A stretch of DNA of 64,000 nucleotides, taken from positions 434,001 through 498,000 of the forward strand of contig NZ_PJRT01000005.1 in the NCBI RefSeq assembly GCF_002858935.1. Reading direction: 5' to 3'. The notes beneath the pieces were generated by a model. That model was given only the letters and a program-made list of their open reading frames with translations. It was not told the origin of the DNA and made no database searches. This stretch comes from Pantoea endophytica (GTDB lineage: Bacteria > Pseudomonadota > Gammaproteobacteria > Enterobacterales > Enterobacteriaceae). Position numbers and translations under genes: made by a program. Shown in pieces: positions 16,100 to 25,214 of the stretch; the first letter of the stretch is position 1, and the number at the start of each line of letters is the position of its first letter.

Positions 16100-17197
16100 T
16101 CATCCTTGTGTGTGTTCAGGTAAGAAAGGTTCGCCGAGCGTCAGCATCAGGCGATTCGCCCAGGCAAAGAAGGCGGCGGATTGAATCAGGTCCAGCAGCT
16201 CCAGCGTGCTGAATCCCTGAGCGCGCAGCGCCTGCAGCTGTTTCAGGCTGGTGGCGGCAGGCGTAATCGATAAGGTAGCAACCAGATCGATCTGCGCCGC
16301 CCAGCGCGCCGATTGTCCGTGCGACAGCTCAGCGCCCGGCGCGACATTCAGCAGCTTCTGCACCTCCGGTTCATCTTTCGACAGCTGGCTGGCTTTGCGC
16401 GCATGCACCGAGGCGCAGTAGATGCAGCCGTTGACCTTGCTCACCACCGTGGCGGCGAGTTCTCGCTCGGCGCGCGAGAGTCCGCCTGCGGTGTAGAAGA
16501 TGCCTTTATCGGTTAGCGTGCGCTGCTCGAGCAGCGGCTGATTGCGGCCCAGCAGGCGGAAGTAATCAGAGTCGCTGTGGCCGAATTTCGCCAGCGTTGC
16601 CTGCTCTTCAGCGCTAAATTCCTGCAGCGGTTTTGCCGCCAGCCACGGTTCCCAGCCGAGTTCCTGTTGGGTAAAGGCGGTGAGGGCGGTTTTCCCGCTC
16701 ACGGTGAGCGGCGCATCGTGCCATTTACCGGCCACCGCATGCGGCTGCGACGCCGTCTCTTCACCGTTGAGCAAACGCAAACCCGCAAGCAAGCGGCTCT
16801 GGAAGCTGACAAAGGCAATCAGCTGCGCCAGCGTGACGATGCCACGTGGCGACCATCCGGCAGTTTGCAGCGTCTCGATGTGCTGCGGCGCAGCATCGAC
16901 CGGATGCAAGCTCAGCAGTTCCGCAAACGCCAGACCCGCAGCGAAGCGTGCGTTGTTGGGCTGATCCGGCTGTCGGTAATGCGCTTCGAGACTCGACGCG
17001 CCATGCCAGGCCGCGACCTGCGCGGCGAGGGCGAAACGTTCTGCTAACGGCAAATCCTCATCATCCTGTGAAAACAGCACGTCATAGCTGCCTTGCGTGT
17101 GCTGGGTGGCGGCGTGACGCTCGGCGCGGGCTTGCGCCAGTTCAGACGCGGGATCGATATCCGCCAGCGCGGCCAGTAAATCAAACGGTTGAGACAT
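16100..17197 (-). CDS. CMD domain / alkylhydroperoxidase-like fusion protein
   Basis: A 365-residue protein with two carboxymuconolactone-decarboxylase-like (AhpD-fold) modules. The first covers about residues 30-150 and lacks the redox pair; the second has the AhpD motif CIYCASVHARK (near residue 260), with the CxxC and histidine needed for peroxidase chemistry. From memory, the halves match the Avi_7170 and Avi_7169 families, which occur beside KPN_01854-type ABC transporters; here they are one protein. Its place beside a flavin monooxygenase suggests peroxide removal or a redox step in the pathway. It lies 12 bases after the monooxygenase gene. Confidence 0.82.
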   Translation of the reverse strand: MSQPFDLLAALADIDPASELAQARAERHAATQHTQGSYDVLFSQDDEDLPLAERFALAAQVAAWHGASSLEAHYRQPDQPNNARFAAGLAFAELLSLHPVDAAPQHIETLQTAGWSPRGIVTLAQLIAFVSFQSRLLAGLRLLNGEETASQPHAVAGKWHDAPLTVSGKTALTAFTQQELGWEPWLAAKPLQEFSAEEQATLAKFGHSDSDYFRLLGRNQPLLEQRTLTDKGIFYTAGGLSRAERELAATVVSKVNGCIYCASVHARKASQLSKDEPEVQKLLNVAPGAELSHGQSARWAAQIDLVATLSITPAATSLKQLQALRAQGFSTLELLDLIQSAAFFAWANRLMLTLGEPFLPEHTQG

Positions 17198-17209
17198 GAA
17201 ATTCTCCTG

Positions 17210-18211
17210 TTAAGCGTGGCTTAGCGCACGCAGCGCGGGCGCAATATACTCGGCAATCAATTCGATAGAACGCAGAATGTCGGTGTGTGGCGGATCAATG
17301 GAGTGCACCTGGAAGCTGATATCGGTGACGCGTTGCAGCGACGTATCGGCCAGCAGCGATTGCCGCACCGTGTCGGCATCGCCGAAGTGCGCATCCAGCT
17401 GACGCGCCTGTTCGTCCAGCGTGTTGCCAATCACGTGTCCCGATTCACGGAAATGCTGCGCCTGGCGCTGTAAGCCCGGCTCGGCAAGACGGCGCGCGTA
17501 GTCGTTGGAATCGGCCACAAAAGCGGTGCGCGATGCCAGAATGCGCGGCGCAATGCCTGCTGGTAAAGCCGCCAGATAGGCATCAATCATCGGGTTTTGT
17601 ATCTGGTGGAGTGGCAAATCAGGCTGGCCCGCCGGACGCGGCTGGGTGCGCGACAGCATCAAACCGTGCCCGGCAAGGCCTGCGCGCGCCGCACCTTCCA
17701 CCGAGAAGGTGGCGATCCACACGCGCTGCGCCAGCGTCGGCGCTGCGGGGTAAAGATGATTCTCCGGGTGGCCCAACGTATCGCCGCGCCAGGCGCTCAG
17801 CAGTTGATGCAGATGATCGGCAAACACGCTGGCACGCTGGTCGATAGTGATACCGAACGGCAGAAACGAGGTCGCGGTACCGCCCGATCCTAAACCGACT
17901 TCTAGGCGACCGTTGCTCAGCAAATCCAGCACCGCTGCATCTTCGGCGACGCGCAGCGCGTTCTCCATCGCCAGCGTGATGATGCCGGTGCCAAGCCGAA
18001 TAGTGCGGGTGTGCGCCGCAACGTGGGCCAGAAACAGCAGCGGTGACGGCAAGCCGCCTTCTTTCTCGTGAAAGTGGTGCTGAGCAATCCACGCGCTGTC
18101 AAAACCGGTGCGCTCGGCGTGCTGAATCTGTTCAGTTGCCAGGCGATAGCGCTGCTGTGCGGAAGTGTCATCCAGCAGGCGAGTGAAAAAACCAATGCGT
18201 TTGCGCGTCAT
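17210..18211 (-). CDS. FMN-dependent luciferase-like monooxygenase (KPN_01858-like)
   Basis: A 333-residue TIM-barrel flavin monooxygenase of the bacterial luciferase family, needing reduced FMN from a separate reductase. Features are FDSAWIAQHHFHEKEGG, RLGTGIITL and NGRLEVGLGSGG near the flavin phosphate. From memory it fits the putative FMN-dependent family named after KPN_01858. It overlaps the ABC ATPase gene by 4 bases, so the enzyme and importer are translated together and the substrate is probably what the importer brings in. No flavin reductase is encoded nearby. Confidence 0.87.
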   Translation of the reverse strand: MTRKRIGFFTRLLDDTSAQQRYRLATEQIQHAERTGFDSAWIAQHHFHEKEGGLPSPLLFLAHVAAHTRTIRLGTGIITLAMENALRVAEDAAVLDLLSNGRLEVGLGSGGTATSFLPFGITIDQRASVFADHLHQLLSAWRGDTLGHPENHLYPAAPTLAQRVWIATFSVEGAARAGLAGHGLMLSRTQPRPAGQPDLPLHQIQNPMIDAYLAALPAGIAPRILASRTAFVADSNDYARRLAEPGLQRQAQHFRESGHVIGNTLDEQARQLDAHFGDADTVRQSLLADTSLQRVTDISFQVHSIDPPHTDILRSIELIAEYIAPALRALSHA

Positions 18212-19818
18212 GCAGACTCCTTAATCAGCGGACGGAAAGCGGGTATCGCGTCAATCAGCGATCGGGTATACGGATGCTGCGGCGCGTTAAATAGAGTGAC
18301 AGTGTCACCTTTCTCCACCACTTCACCGGCGCGCAGCACGGTGACGCTGTGCGCAATGCGGCGCACGGTGGCGAGGTCGTGGGTAATAAACAGATAAGTG
18401 AGGCCGAGCTCGCGTTGCAGTTGTTGCAGCAGTTGCAGAATCTGCGCCTGCACCGTGACATCCAGCGCTGAGGTCGCTTCGTCCAGCACCAGAATCGCCG
18501 GTTGCAGAATCAGGGCGCGGGCGATGGCTACGCGCTGACGCTGGCCGCCGGACAACTCGCGCGGTTTACGCGTCAGCAGCTCCAGCGGTAACGCCACGCG
18601 CTGCGCCACGGCTGCGACGCGTTGCCGGCGCTCGTCGCTGCTGAGTTTCTCAAAGTTACGCAGTGGCTCTTCAATGATGGCGAACAGCGTCTGGCGCGGA
18701 TCCAGCGAGGCAAACGGGTTCTGATACACAAACTGAATCTTGCGGCGCAGCTGACGTTGCGCTTCGCCGCGCAGCGCGGTGGCATCGATGCCATCGATCA
18801 CCACGCGGCCGCTATCGGCCTGCTCAAAGCCTAAAAGAATGCGCGCCAGCGTGGTTTTCCCCGAGCCGGATTCGCCGACCAGCGCGTGCGTGGTGCCGCG
18901 CGCCACCGTGACGCACACCTCTTTCGCTACCTGCAGCTGCTGCTGGCGACCGAGGGAAAACTGTTTATTGATGCCGGAGAGCTGAATCGCTGGCGACGAG
19001 AAGTTGGCATGTGTCGGCACGGACAGCGCGCTGTCGCCCGGATCGGCGTCCTGCAACAGCTGCCGCGTGTAAGCATGCTTAGGCGCGTTGATCACCTGCG
19101 CCGCCGGGCCTTGTTCCTGAACTTCGCCATGACGAAATACCAGCAGGCGATCGGCACGTTCTGCCGCCAATGCCAAATCGTGCGTGACAAACAGCACCGC
19201 CGTACCGGATTCGCGGCGCAGCACATCCAGCAGATCGAGAATGCGTTTTTGCACCGTGACATCCAGCGCGCTGGTGGGTTCATCGGCAATGATAATCTGC
19301 GGACGCAGGGCGAGGGCGATAGCAATCAGCACGCGCTGTTTCATGCCGCCGGAAAGCTGATGCGGGTACTGCGTCAGACGCTGTTCCGGATGGCTCAGCC
19401 CCACTTTTTGCAGCAGCTCCAGTACGCGCTGCTGACGTTCGGTTTTGCTGATTTTCAGGTGCAGCTGCAACATTTCACCGACCTGATCGCCAATGGTTTT
19501 CACCGGATTGAGCGAGTTGCCCGGATCCTGCGGCACTAAGCTGATGCTGACGCCGCGCAGGCTATCAAGACGTTTAGAAGACCAACCGGCGATATCGGTG
19601 CCGTTCAGCACAATTTTGCCGCTGTCCCGGCGGCCGTTTTCTGCCATCAAACCAATAATGGCCTGCGCGGTGGTGGTTTTGCCGGATCCGGATTCACCGA
19701 CCAGCGCCACCATTTCACCCGGCTGCAACTCGAAGCTGACGTTGTGAACCACCGCGCGCCACTCGCCGCGCTGGCGATAGCTGAGGGTTAAATTTTCAAT
19801 GGCTAATAACGCGCTCAT
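18208..19818 (-). CDS. Dipeptide-type ABC transporter ATPase with two nucleotide-binding domains
   Basis: A 536-residue fusion of DppD- and DppF-like ATPases. The first domain has GESGSGKTT, LSGGMKQR and [11 protein letters not shown]; the second has a second GESGSGKTT, LSGGQRQR and LVLDEATSALD, each followed by its switch histidine (FVTHDLAL, FITHDLAT). Fusion into one chain is common for glutathione/peptide importers of the GsiA type. It overlaps its neighbours on both sides by 4 bases and powers the two permeases upstream. Confidence 0.93.
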   Translation of the reverse strand: MSALLAIENLTLSYRQRGEWRAVVHNVSFELQPGEMVALVGESGSGKTTTAQAIIGLMAENGRRDSGKIVLNGTDIAGWSSKRLDSLRGVSISLVPQDPGNSLNPVKTIGDQVGEMLQLHLKISKTERQQRVLELLQKVGLSHPEQRLTQYPHQLSGGMKQRVLIAIALALRPQIIIADEPTSALDVTVQKRILDLLDVLRRESGTAVLFVTHDLALAAERADRLLVFRHGEVQEQGPAAQVINAPKHAYTRQLLQDADPGDSALSVPTHANFSSPAIQLSGINKQFSLGRQQQLQVAKEVCVTVARGTTHALVGESGSGKTTLARILLGFEQADSGRVVIDGIDATALRGEAQRQLRRKIQFVYQNPFASLDPRQTLFAIIEEPLRNFEKLSSDERRQRVAAVAQRVALPLELLTRKPRELSGGQRQRVAIARALILQPAILVLDEATSALDVTVQAQILQLLQQLQRELGLTYLFITHDLATVRRIAHSVTVLRAGEVVEKGDTVTLFNAPQHPYTRSLIDAIPAFRPLIKESA

Positions 19819-20672
19819 GCGTCACCTCCGGCCAGTTGACGACTGATGCGGTTGGCGGCCAGCACCACGGCGACCACCACAATGCCGGGGAAGGTGGTGA
19901 GCCACCACGCAGTCGCCAGATAGTTACGTCCTTCGGCGATCAATAATCCCCATTCGGGCGTCGGCGGCGGCGTGCCGTAGCCGAGGAAGCTGAGCGTGGA
20001 TAACGCCAGAATCGCCTGGCCAAACTGCAAGGCGGCGAAGGCGATCACCGCCGTCAGCGAGTTGGGTAAAATATGACGCCACAACACGCGCCAGAAACTG
20101 CCGCCGCTGCCGTAAGCCGCTTCGACGAACTCGCTGCGGCGTACGCGGACCACTTCGCCACGCGCCAGGCGGGCAAAGCTGGCAATCGAGGCGATGCCCA
20201 CCGCCAGCGCGGCGTGCACGGTGCCAAAACCCAGCAGAATCAGAATGCTGAGCGACAGCAGCAGCGAGGGAATCGACAGCAGCACATCCACTAAGCGCAT
20301 CAGCCAGTTCTCAGTGCGACCGCCCATCGCGCCCGCCAGCACGCCGAGCGTGGTGCCGCCAATCAGCCCCATCGCCACCGCTGCGACCGCCGCCGACAGC
20401 GACTGTGACGCACCATAAATAATGCGCGCGTAGAGATCGCGGCCCAGCTGATCGGTGCCGAGCCAGTAAGCGGCCTGCGGCGGCAGACGTTGTGCGCCAG
20501 GCACGCCTTCCGTTGGGCTGAAATGGGTAAACAGACCAGGCGCAAATGCCGCCAGCAGCGCCAACAGCATCACGCCCCACGCCAGCCACAAACCTGGCTG
20601 GATGTTGAGCACGCGGGACGCACGTGCGTTGCCGTTGCTTTGACGCGCAGTTGAGTAATCGACCAGACTCAT
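19815..20672 (-). CDS. Dipeptide-type ABC transporter permease (DppC-like)
   Basis: Inner-membrane permease of 285 residues with an N-terminal helix near residues 28-48 and the periplasmic segment HFSPTEGVPGAQRLPPQAAYWLGTDQLGRDLYARIIYG typical of DppC (shown here as its start HFSPTEGVPG and its end TDQLGRDLYARIIYG). The transport domain includes the EAA-loop region EAAYGSGGSFWRVLWRHILP. It overlaps the DppB-like gene and the ATPase gene by 4 bases each. Confidence 0.92.
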   Translation of the reverse strand: MSLVDYSTARQSNGNARASRVLNIQPGLWLAWGVMLLALLAAFAPGLFTHFSPTEGVPGAQRLPPQAAYWLGTDQLGRDLYARIIYGASQSLSAAVAAVAMGLIGGTTLGVLAGAMGGRTENWLMRLVDVLLSIPSLLLSLSILILLGFGTVHAALAVGIASIASFARLARGEVVRVRRSEFVEAAYGSGGSFWRVLWRHILPNSLTAVIAFAALQFGQAILALSTLSFLGYGTPPPTPEWGLLIAEGRNYLATAWWLTTFPGIVVVAVVLAANRISRQLAGGDA

Positions 20673-21616
20673 CGGTTGCCTCCGGCAATGGATTGCAGAC
20701 GCGGATCGAACAGCGGCATCAGCGCATCGACCAGCAGGTTAATCAGCACAAACGCCAGTGCCGAGATCATCACCACCGCCTGTAACACCGCGACGTCCTG
20801 ATTATTCACCGCCTGCTGCGTCAGCTGACCGACGCCGCTTAGGCCAAACACGGTTTCGGTAATCAGCGCACCGGCGATCAGTTCCCCGAGCAGCAAACCG
20901 GCAACGTTCAGCACCGGCAGCAGCGCATTGCGCATCACGTGATGCCACAGCACATGGCTTTCGCTGGCGCCTTTAGCGCGCGCGACCGCCACGAACGGCT
21001 GGGTAGAAACCTGATCGATGCTGCGCAACAGAATCTGCGCCAGCGGCGCGGAGATTGGGATCGCCACGGTAATCACCGGCAGAATCAAACCCTGTAGCGC
21101 CGACGGATTGATCACCGGGATCCAGCGCAGCTGGAAGGAGAACAGCTGAATCAGCGCGATGCCGAGCCAGAAGGTCGGCAGCGAGATAAACAGCGCCGGA
21201 ATTGATTGCAGCACCGAACGCAGGAAGCGCAGCGCTGGCAAGCGCGATAACGCCGCCAGCGCGAACGCGATAAGGGTTGCCAGCGCAAAGCCGAGCAGCG
21301 CCAGTTGCAGCGTGGCGGGCAGGTTGCTGATCAGCTGTTCGCTGACCGGCACGCCCGCCTGCACCGAGTAACCAAAATCGCCGCGCACCATCGCCAGCAG
21401 CGTGTGCACGTACTGCTGCCAGAGCGGATTATCCGCGCCGTAAGCCAGTCGCATCTCGGCAATTTGATCCGGGCTAAGGCCCAGATCCGGGTTCTGAAAC
21501 TTGATCAGCACCGCATCGCCGGGCAGCACCTGCAGCAGAAAGAACGACAGGGTAAACGCGGCCCATAGCACCAAAACGCTTTGACCCACTCTTCGCAGCA
21601 GTGAACGTTGCATCAT
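20669..21616 (-). CDS. Dipeptide-type ABC transporter permease (DppB-like)
   Basis: Inner-membrane permease of 315 residues, partner of the DppC-like protein. It starts with LLRRVGQSVLVLWAAFTLSF, the usual first helix of DppB, and has the periplasmic loop YGADNPLWQQYVHTLLAM and the EAA-loop region VARAKGASESHVLWHHVMRN. Nine bases separate it from the binding-protein gene. Two start methionines are adjacent; either is possible. Confidence 0.92.
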   Translation of the reverse strand: MMQRSLLRRVGQSVLVLWAAFTLSFFLLQVLPGDAVLIKFQNPDLGLSPDQIAEMRLAYGADNPLWQQYVHTLLAMVRGDFGYSVQAGVPVSEQLISNLPATLQLALLGFALATLIAFALAALSRLPALRFLRSVLQSIPALFISLPTFWLGIALIQLFSFQLRWIPVINPSALQGLILPVITVAIPISAPLAQILLRSIDQVSTQPFVAVARAKGASESHVLWHHVMRNALLPVLNVAGLLLGELIAGALITETVFGLSGVGQLTQQAVNNQDVAVLQAVVMISALAFVLINLLVDALMPLFDPRLQSIAGGNR

Positions 21617-21625
21617 TAACCTGCC

Positions 21626-23248
21626 TTAGTGTTTTTCCAGCCACGCGCCGTAGAACGACGGACGACCCACGGCTTCAAAATTCACGCCTTTCAGCCACGG
21701 CGCACCGGCAAACACCTGCGGTTCTTCAAAGATCGGAATCAGATAGGCCTGATCGAGCAGATAGCGCTGCGCCTCGCCGGTCACCGCCAGGCGTTTCGCC
21801 GGATCGACTTCCGAGGAGATCCCCAGCAACAGCGTGTTCAGCTTGTCGTCGCGGAAGTTTTGCACCTTGTCGCTGGAGCCGCCTTTTTGCAGCAGCGCAT
21901 CACGGTTAGTCGGATAGAACTGGCTCTTCACCACGTCAGGATCGGCGCGTCCCACTTCGGACACCACCAGCGGGGTTTTCAGCGGATCGAGGTTATCCAG
22001 CACGCGGCTGCCGGCATCACCGGCTTTCACCGCCAGCGCGACGCCAACCTGACGCCACTGCTGTGCCACCAGCTGCAGCACCTCTTTGTTCTGCGGCTGC
22101 GGCAGCGATTCATAAATGGTCAGCGCCAGTTTCTTGCCATCCTTCTCGCGAATGCCGTCGCTGCCCGGTTTCCAGCCCGCTTCATCCAGCAGCTTTTTCG
22201 ATAACGCCGGATCGAATTTCAGCTTGTCGGCCAGATTGACGTAACCGGCCGCCGAGGTGGCGATCACCGACGTGGCCTGCGGATAGTTCGGTGAGAACAG
22301 GGTTTGCACCACTTGCTGAGCGTTGGTGGCGTGCAGCAGCGCCTGACGTACTTTCACATCGCTGACCAGCGGGTTATCCGGGCGGAAGCTGATGCTGTCG
22401 TTAACGCCACGCGTGGGTGCAGCGTAAATCGGGAAGTTTTGCTGCTGCGCCTGCTTCTCGTCGTAGGCTTGCACCTGACGAATAAAGTCGGCCTGACCGG
22501 CCAGCAGCGCGCCAATACGCACGCTGTCTTCCGGCGTGACGATGAATTTAATGCCGTCGAGATTGGCGGGACCTTGCTGGGCGAGGTTTTTCGGGCCCCA
22601 TTGATAATCTTTGCGCGCGGTTAAATCGACCTCGCGGCCGAGTTTCTCATCGCTGACCACAAATGGACCGGAACCAATAATATGACGCGCATCGCCGAGT
22701 TGGTCGAAGCTACGCTGCAGCGTACTGAGGGAAACCAGGCCTGAACCGATGGTAGCGGTGCCCTGTAAAAAACCGGGAGATGGCTTTTTGAAATAGAATT
22801 TCACCGTCTGAGGATCAATAACTTCACTGCGGTCGTAATTATTGATCACTTCGGAAACCGGCAGGCGCTGGGCTTTATTTCCCAGACCGTAAGTATCAAA
22901 GTTTTTGGCTACCGCTTTAGCATCTAAGGGCGTGCCATCAGAGAAGGTGACGCCGGGACGAATTTTAAAGGTATATTCGGTTTTATCGGCGTTACTGCTC
23001 CAGCTTTCGGCAATCCACGGTTCCACTTTTAAGGTTTCAGGATTCTGCCACGTCAGCTTATCGGTAATTTGATTCAGAATACCGCCATTGGGATAAAAGC
23101 CACCGGCGGGTGGATAAAGGTTGGTATGTGCCTGTTGTTCGAGGTAAACCAGCGTGCCGCCTTTGACGGGCGTGTCTGCCGCGTGGGCGCTAAAAATCCC
23201 TGATAGCAGGGCCAAACTCAACGCCTGCAAGTGAAAATGCTTAGTCAT
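21626..23248 (-). CDS. Dipeptide-type ABC transporter substrate-binding protein (KPN_01854-like)
   Basis: Periplasmic binding protein of the SBP_bac_5 family, first gene of the leftward operon. I start it at 23248 because AGGG lies about eight bases upstream; a Sec signal peptide (LQALSLALLSGIFSAHA) follows. The mature chain opens with KGGTLVYLEQQAHTNLYPPA and has FKIRPGVTFSDGTPLDAKAV, the family signature. From memory it matches the KPN_01854 family, which accompanies luciferase-like monooxygenases. The ligand is unknown; a sulfur-containing peptide or conjugate is inferred from the operon's enzymes. Confidence 0.88.
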   Translation of the reverse strand: MTKHFHLQALSLALLSGIFSAHAADTPVKGGTLVYLEQQAHTNLYPPAGGFYPNGGILNQITDKLTWQNPETLKVEPWIAESWSSNADKTEYTFKIRPGVTFSDGTPLDAKAVAKNFDTYGLGNKAQRLPVSEVINNYDRSEVIDPQTVKFYFKKPSPGFLQGTATIGSGLVSLSTLQRSFDQLGDARHIIGSGPFVVSDEKLGREVDLTARKDYQWGPKNLAQQGPANLDGIKFIVTPEDSVRIGALLAGQADFIRQVQAYDEKQAQQQNFPIYAAPTRGVNDSISFRPDNPLVSDVKVRQALLHATNAQQVVQTLFSPNYPQATSVIATSAAGYVNLADKLKFDPALSKKLLDEAGWKPGSDGIREKDGKKLALTIYESLPQPQNKEVLQLVAQQWRQVGVALAVKAGDAGSRVLDNLDPLKTPLVVSEVGRADPDVVKSQFYPTNRDALLQKGGSSDKVQNFRDDKLNTLLLGISSEVDPAKRLAVTGEAQRYLLDQAYLIPIFEEPQVFAGAPWLKGVNFEAVGRPSFYGAWLEKH

Positions 23249-23379
23249 GGTGTTTCCCTTTTTAATCAATAGCCCGACGGGCGGTTTTCATCATTGAATG
23301 CCGCACACGGGAGTTGAACCAAGGAATTGCACTAAGCTTTGCTAAAAAAAATAAATAGGCGTTCTATTCATACGATGGG

Positions 23380-23394
23380 GCGCCATAAATGGCG
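23380..23394. repeat. Palindromic repeat family B, short copy
   Basis: GCGCCATAAATGGCG, the core of the family B palindrome. It lies upstream of the binding-protein gene and next to the large palindromic element. Confidence 0.55.
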
Positions 23395-23454
23395 TAATGC
23401 TTATTAGCTAAGCCATTGGCGATGGCGCTGACCGGTGCCACTTTTGGTCCGGCG

Positions 23455-23849
23455 GTCCTCGCGCCGCTTACGCGGTACCTTCACTTCGCTCGTCTGCCTG
23501 ACGGACCGGCGGAGACGGGACGTCCTGTCCCGGCTCCGCCTTTCGCCCGCGTCCTGCGGGCTCTCCTGGCTTCCTCGCTTCGTTCAGCGCTGCGGATTGC
23601 CGGCCCAAAAGCGGCCCCGGCCTGCTCCAAACCTTCAGTGCGTGTTGTTGAAAAGGGCACATTTGCCAGAGGCGCTGACGCGTCTGCTGCGGCAAAAGGG
23701 CTATCCGCAGCGCTGAGGCTTTTACGTTGGGCCAGGAGCCTCACGCAGGGATGCGTGAGGCAGTTCGGGGCCGGCCAGGACGGCCGATCCCCGAATGATC
23801 CGTCGGCACGACGTGAAAGCCGAAGGTACCGCGCTAGCGGTGCGAGGAC
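23455..23849. repeat. Large GC-rich nested palindromic element (MITE-like or structured RNA)
   Basis: The ends, 23455-23482 and 23822-23849, are inverted repeats matching at 25 of 28 positions. Inside, each half has two hairpins in mirrored order: left 23508-23540 (loop GTCCT) and 23545-23561 (loop GTCCT); right 23739-23760 (CCTCACGC/GCGTGAGG) and 23764-23795 (loop AGGAC). A perfect 14-bp arm pair at 23584-23597 and 23703-23716 encloses a core of about 105 bases. Left and right hairpins differ in sequence but keep pairing. Open frames exist on both strands, but none has a ribosome-binding site or family resemblance. It lies between two leftward operons. Confidence 0.75.
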
Positions 23850-23915
23850 GGCCCGTGACGCAGTAGATGTGTCAGAGCCCGCAGCAGATTTAAAGCACAA
23901 TGATTTGACCGGTTG

Positions 23916-25202
23916 TTACATCACGCCCATTAAACGCGGTAGCCATAGCGATAACGCCGGAATATAGGTAATCAACATCAGCACAATAAACAACACGCCA
24001 TAGAAAGGCAGCATGGCGGTGACCACTTGCTCAATCTTTTGCTTACTCACGGCGCTGGCGACAAATAATACCGTGCCGACCGGTGGCGTAATTAAACCGA
24101 TGCCTAAGTTGGTTAGCATTATCATGCCGAAATGCACCGGATCGACGCCGAGTGCGGTGGCTACCGGTAATAGTACCGGCGTCAGAATCAGGATCAGCGG
24201 TGCCATATCCATTAGCGTCCCCACCACCAGTAGCAGCAGATTAATGCACATCAAAATCACATACTTGTTACTGGAAAATTGGGTAAAGGCTTCGGTAATA
24301 ATGGTGGGTAATTGCATAAAGGTCATTACCGCACCAAAACCGGCGGCGAAGGCGATCAACACCATCACAATGGTTACCGTTTTGATGGTACGAAACACCA
24401 GGATATGCAATTGCGTCCATTTGAAATCACGATAAATAAACATGGTGACAAAGAACGCCCAGATGCAGGCAATGGCTGCCGATTCCGAGGCGGTGAAAAC
24501 GCCGGACAGAATTCCGCCGAGAATGATGAAAATGGTGAACAATCCCCAAAACGCATCGAAGAAGATTTTCAACGCCTGCTTGTAAGGGATGCGCTCGCCT
24601 TTGGGATAGCCGCGTTTACGCGCAAATCCCAGGCACATTACCATTAAGCAAAAACCCAGTAACAGGCCAGGAATGATGCCGGCGACAAACAACGATGAGA
24701 TGGTGACAACACCGCCGGTGGCGAGCGAATAAATCACCGAATTGTGGCTGGGCGGGGTTAACACCGCTTGTACCGAGCCGCTGGCCGTTACCGCCGCAGC
24801 GAAGTCACGCGGATAGCCTTTCTCCTCCATCTGCGGAATCATCACGGAACCAATCGAGGCGGTATCCGCCACCGAAGAACCCGAAATCGCGCCAAAGAAG
24901 GTTGAGGCGACAATATTCACCAGCGACAAACCGCCGCGAATAAAACCAACGAAAATATAGGCAAAGTTGACCAGCCGCCGGGCAATGCCGCCTTCCGCCA
25001 TAATCGCACCAGCCAAAATGAAGAACGGAATGGTTAACAGTGAAAACTTATTAATGCCGTTGGTAATCTGAATCACCACCGCTTCCAGTGGTAAATCGAT
25101 CCACCATGCCCCGATAAACGCGCTCAATCCTACGGCAAATGCCACCGGGAAACCCACCAGCAGTAATACCACCAAACTGCCTATCAAAATCAGTGCGTCC
25201 AT
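23916..25202 (-). CDS. TRAP transporter large permease, DctM type
   Basis: Inner-membrane subunit of 428 residues with about a dozen hydrophobic helices, providing the transport path driven by the sodium gradient. Typical DctM stretches are LVVLLLVGFPVAFAVGLSAF at the start, FAYIFVGFIRGGLSLVNI and FFGAISGSSVADTASIGSVM in the middle, and NLGIGLITPPVGTVLFV near the end. It is the last of three genes (binding protein, small permease, large permease), 12 bases after the small permease. The substrate is an organic acid that cannot be read from this subunit. Confidence 0.93.
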   Translation of the reverse strand: MDALILIGSLVVLLLVGFPVAFAVGLSAFIGAWWIDLPLEAVVIQITNGINKFSLLTIPFFILAGAIMAEGGIARRLVNFAYIFVGFIRGGLSLVNIVASTFFGAISGSSVADTASIGSVMIPQMEEKGYPRDFAAAVTASGSVQAVLTPPSHNSVIYSLATGGVVTISSLFVAGIIPGLLLGFCLMVMCLGFARKRGYPKGERIPYKQALKIFFDAFWGLFTIFIILGGILSGVFTASESAAIACIWAFFVTMFIYRDFKWTQLHILVFRTIKTVTIVMVLIAFAAGFGAVMTFMQLPTIITEAFTQFSSNKYVILMCINLLLLVVGTLMDMAPLILILTPVLLPVATALGVDPVHFGMIMLTNLGIGLITPPVGTVLFVASAVSKQKIEQVVTAMLPFYGVLFIVLMLITYIPALSLWLPRLMGVM

Positions 25203-25214
25203 TTTCTTCTCCGC

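Noticed and set aside
14898-16184. Plus-strand open frame of 428 codons over the M20 amidohydrolase
   Set aside because: Antisense shadow of a clear M20 enzyme; no ribosome-binding site or domain.
23416-23967. Several open frames of 75-183 codons on both strands across the palindromic element
   Set aside because: They follow from the GC-rich inverted structure; none has a ribosome-binding site or known domain, and the frames run beyond the palindrome.
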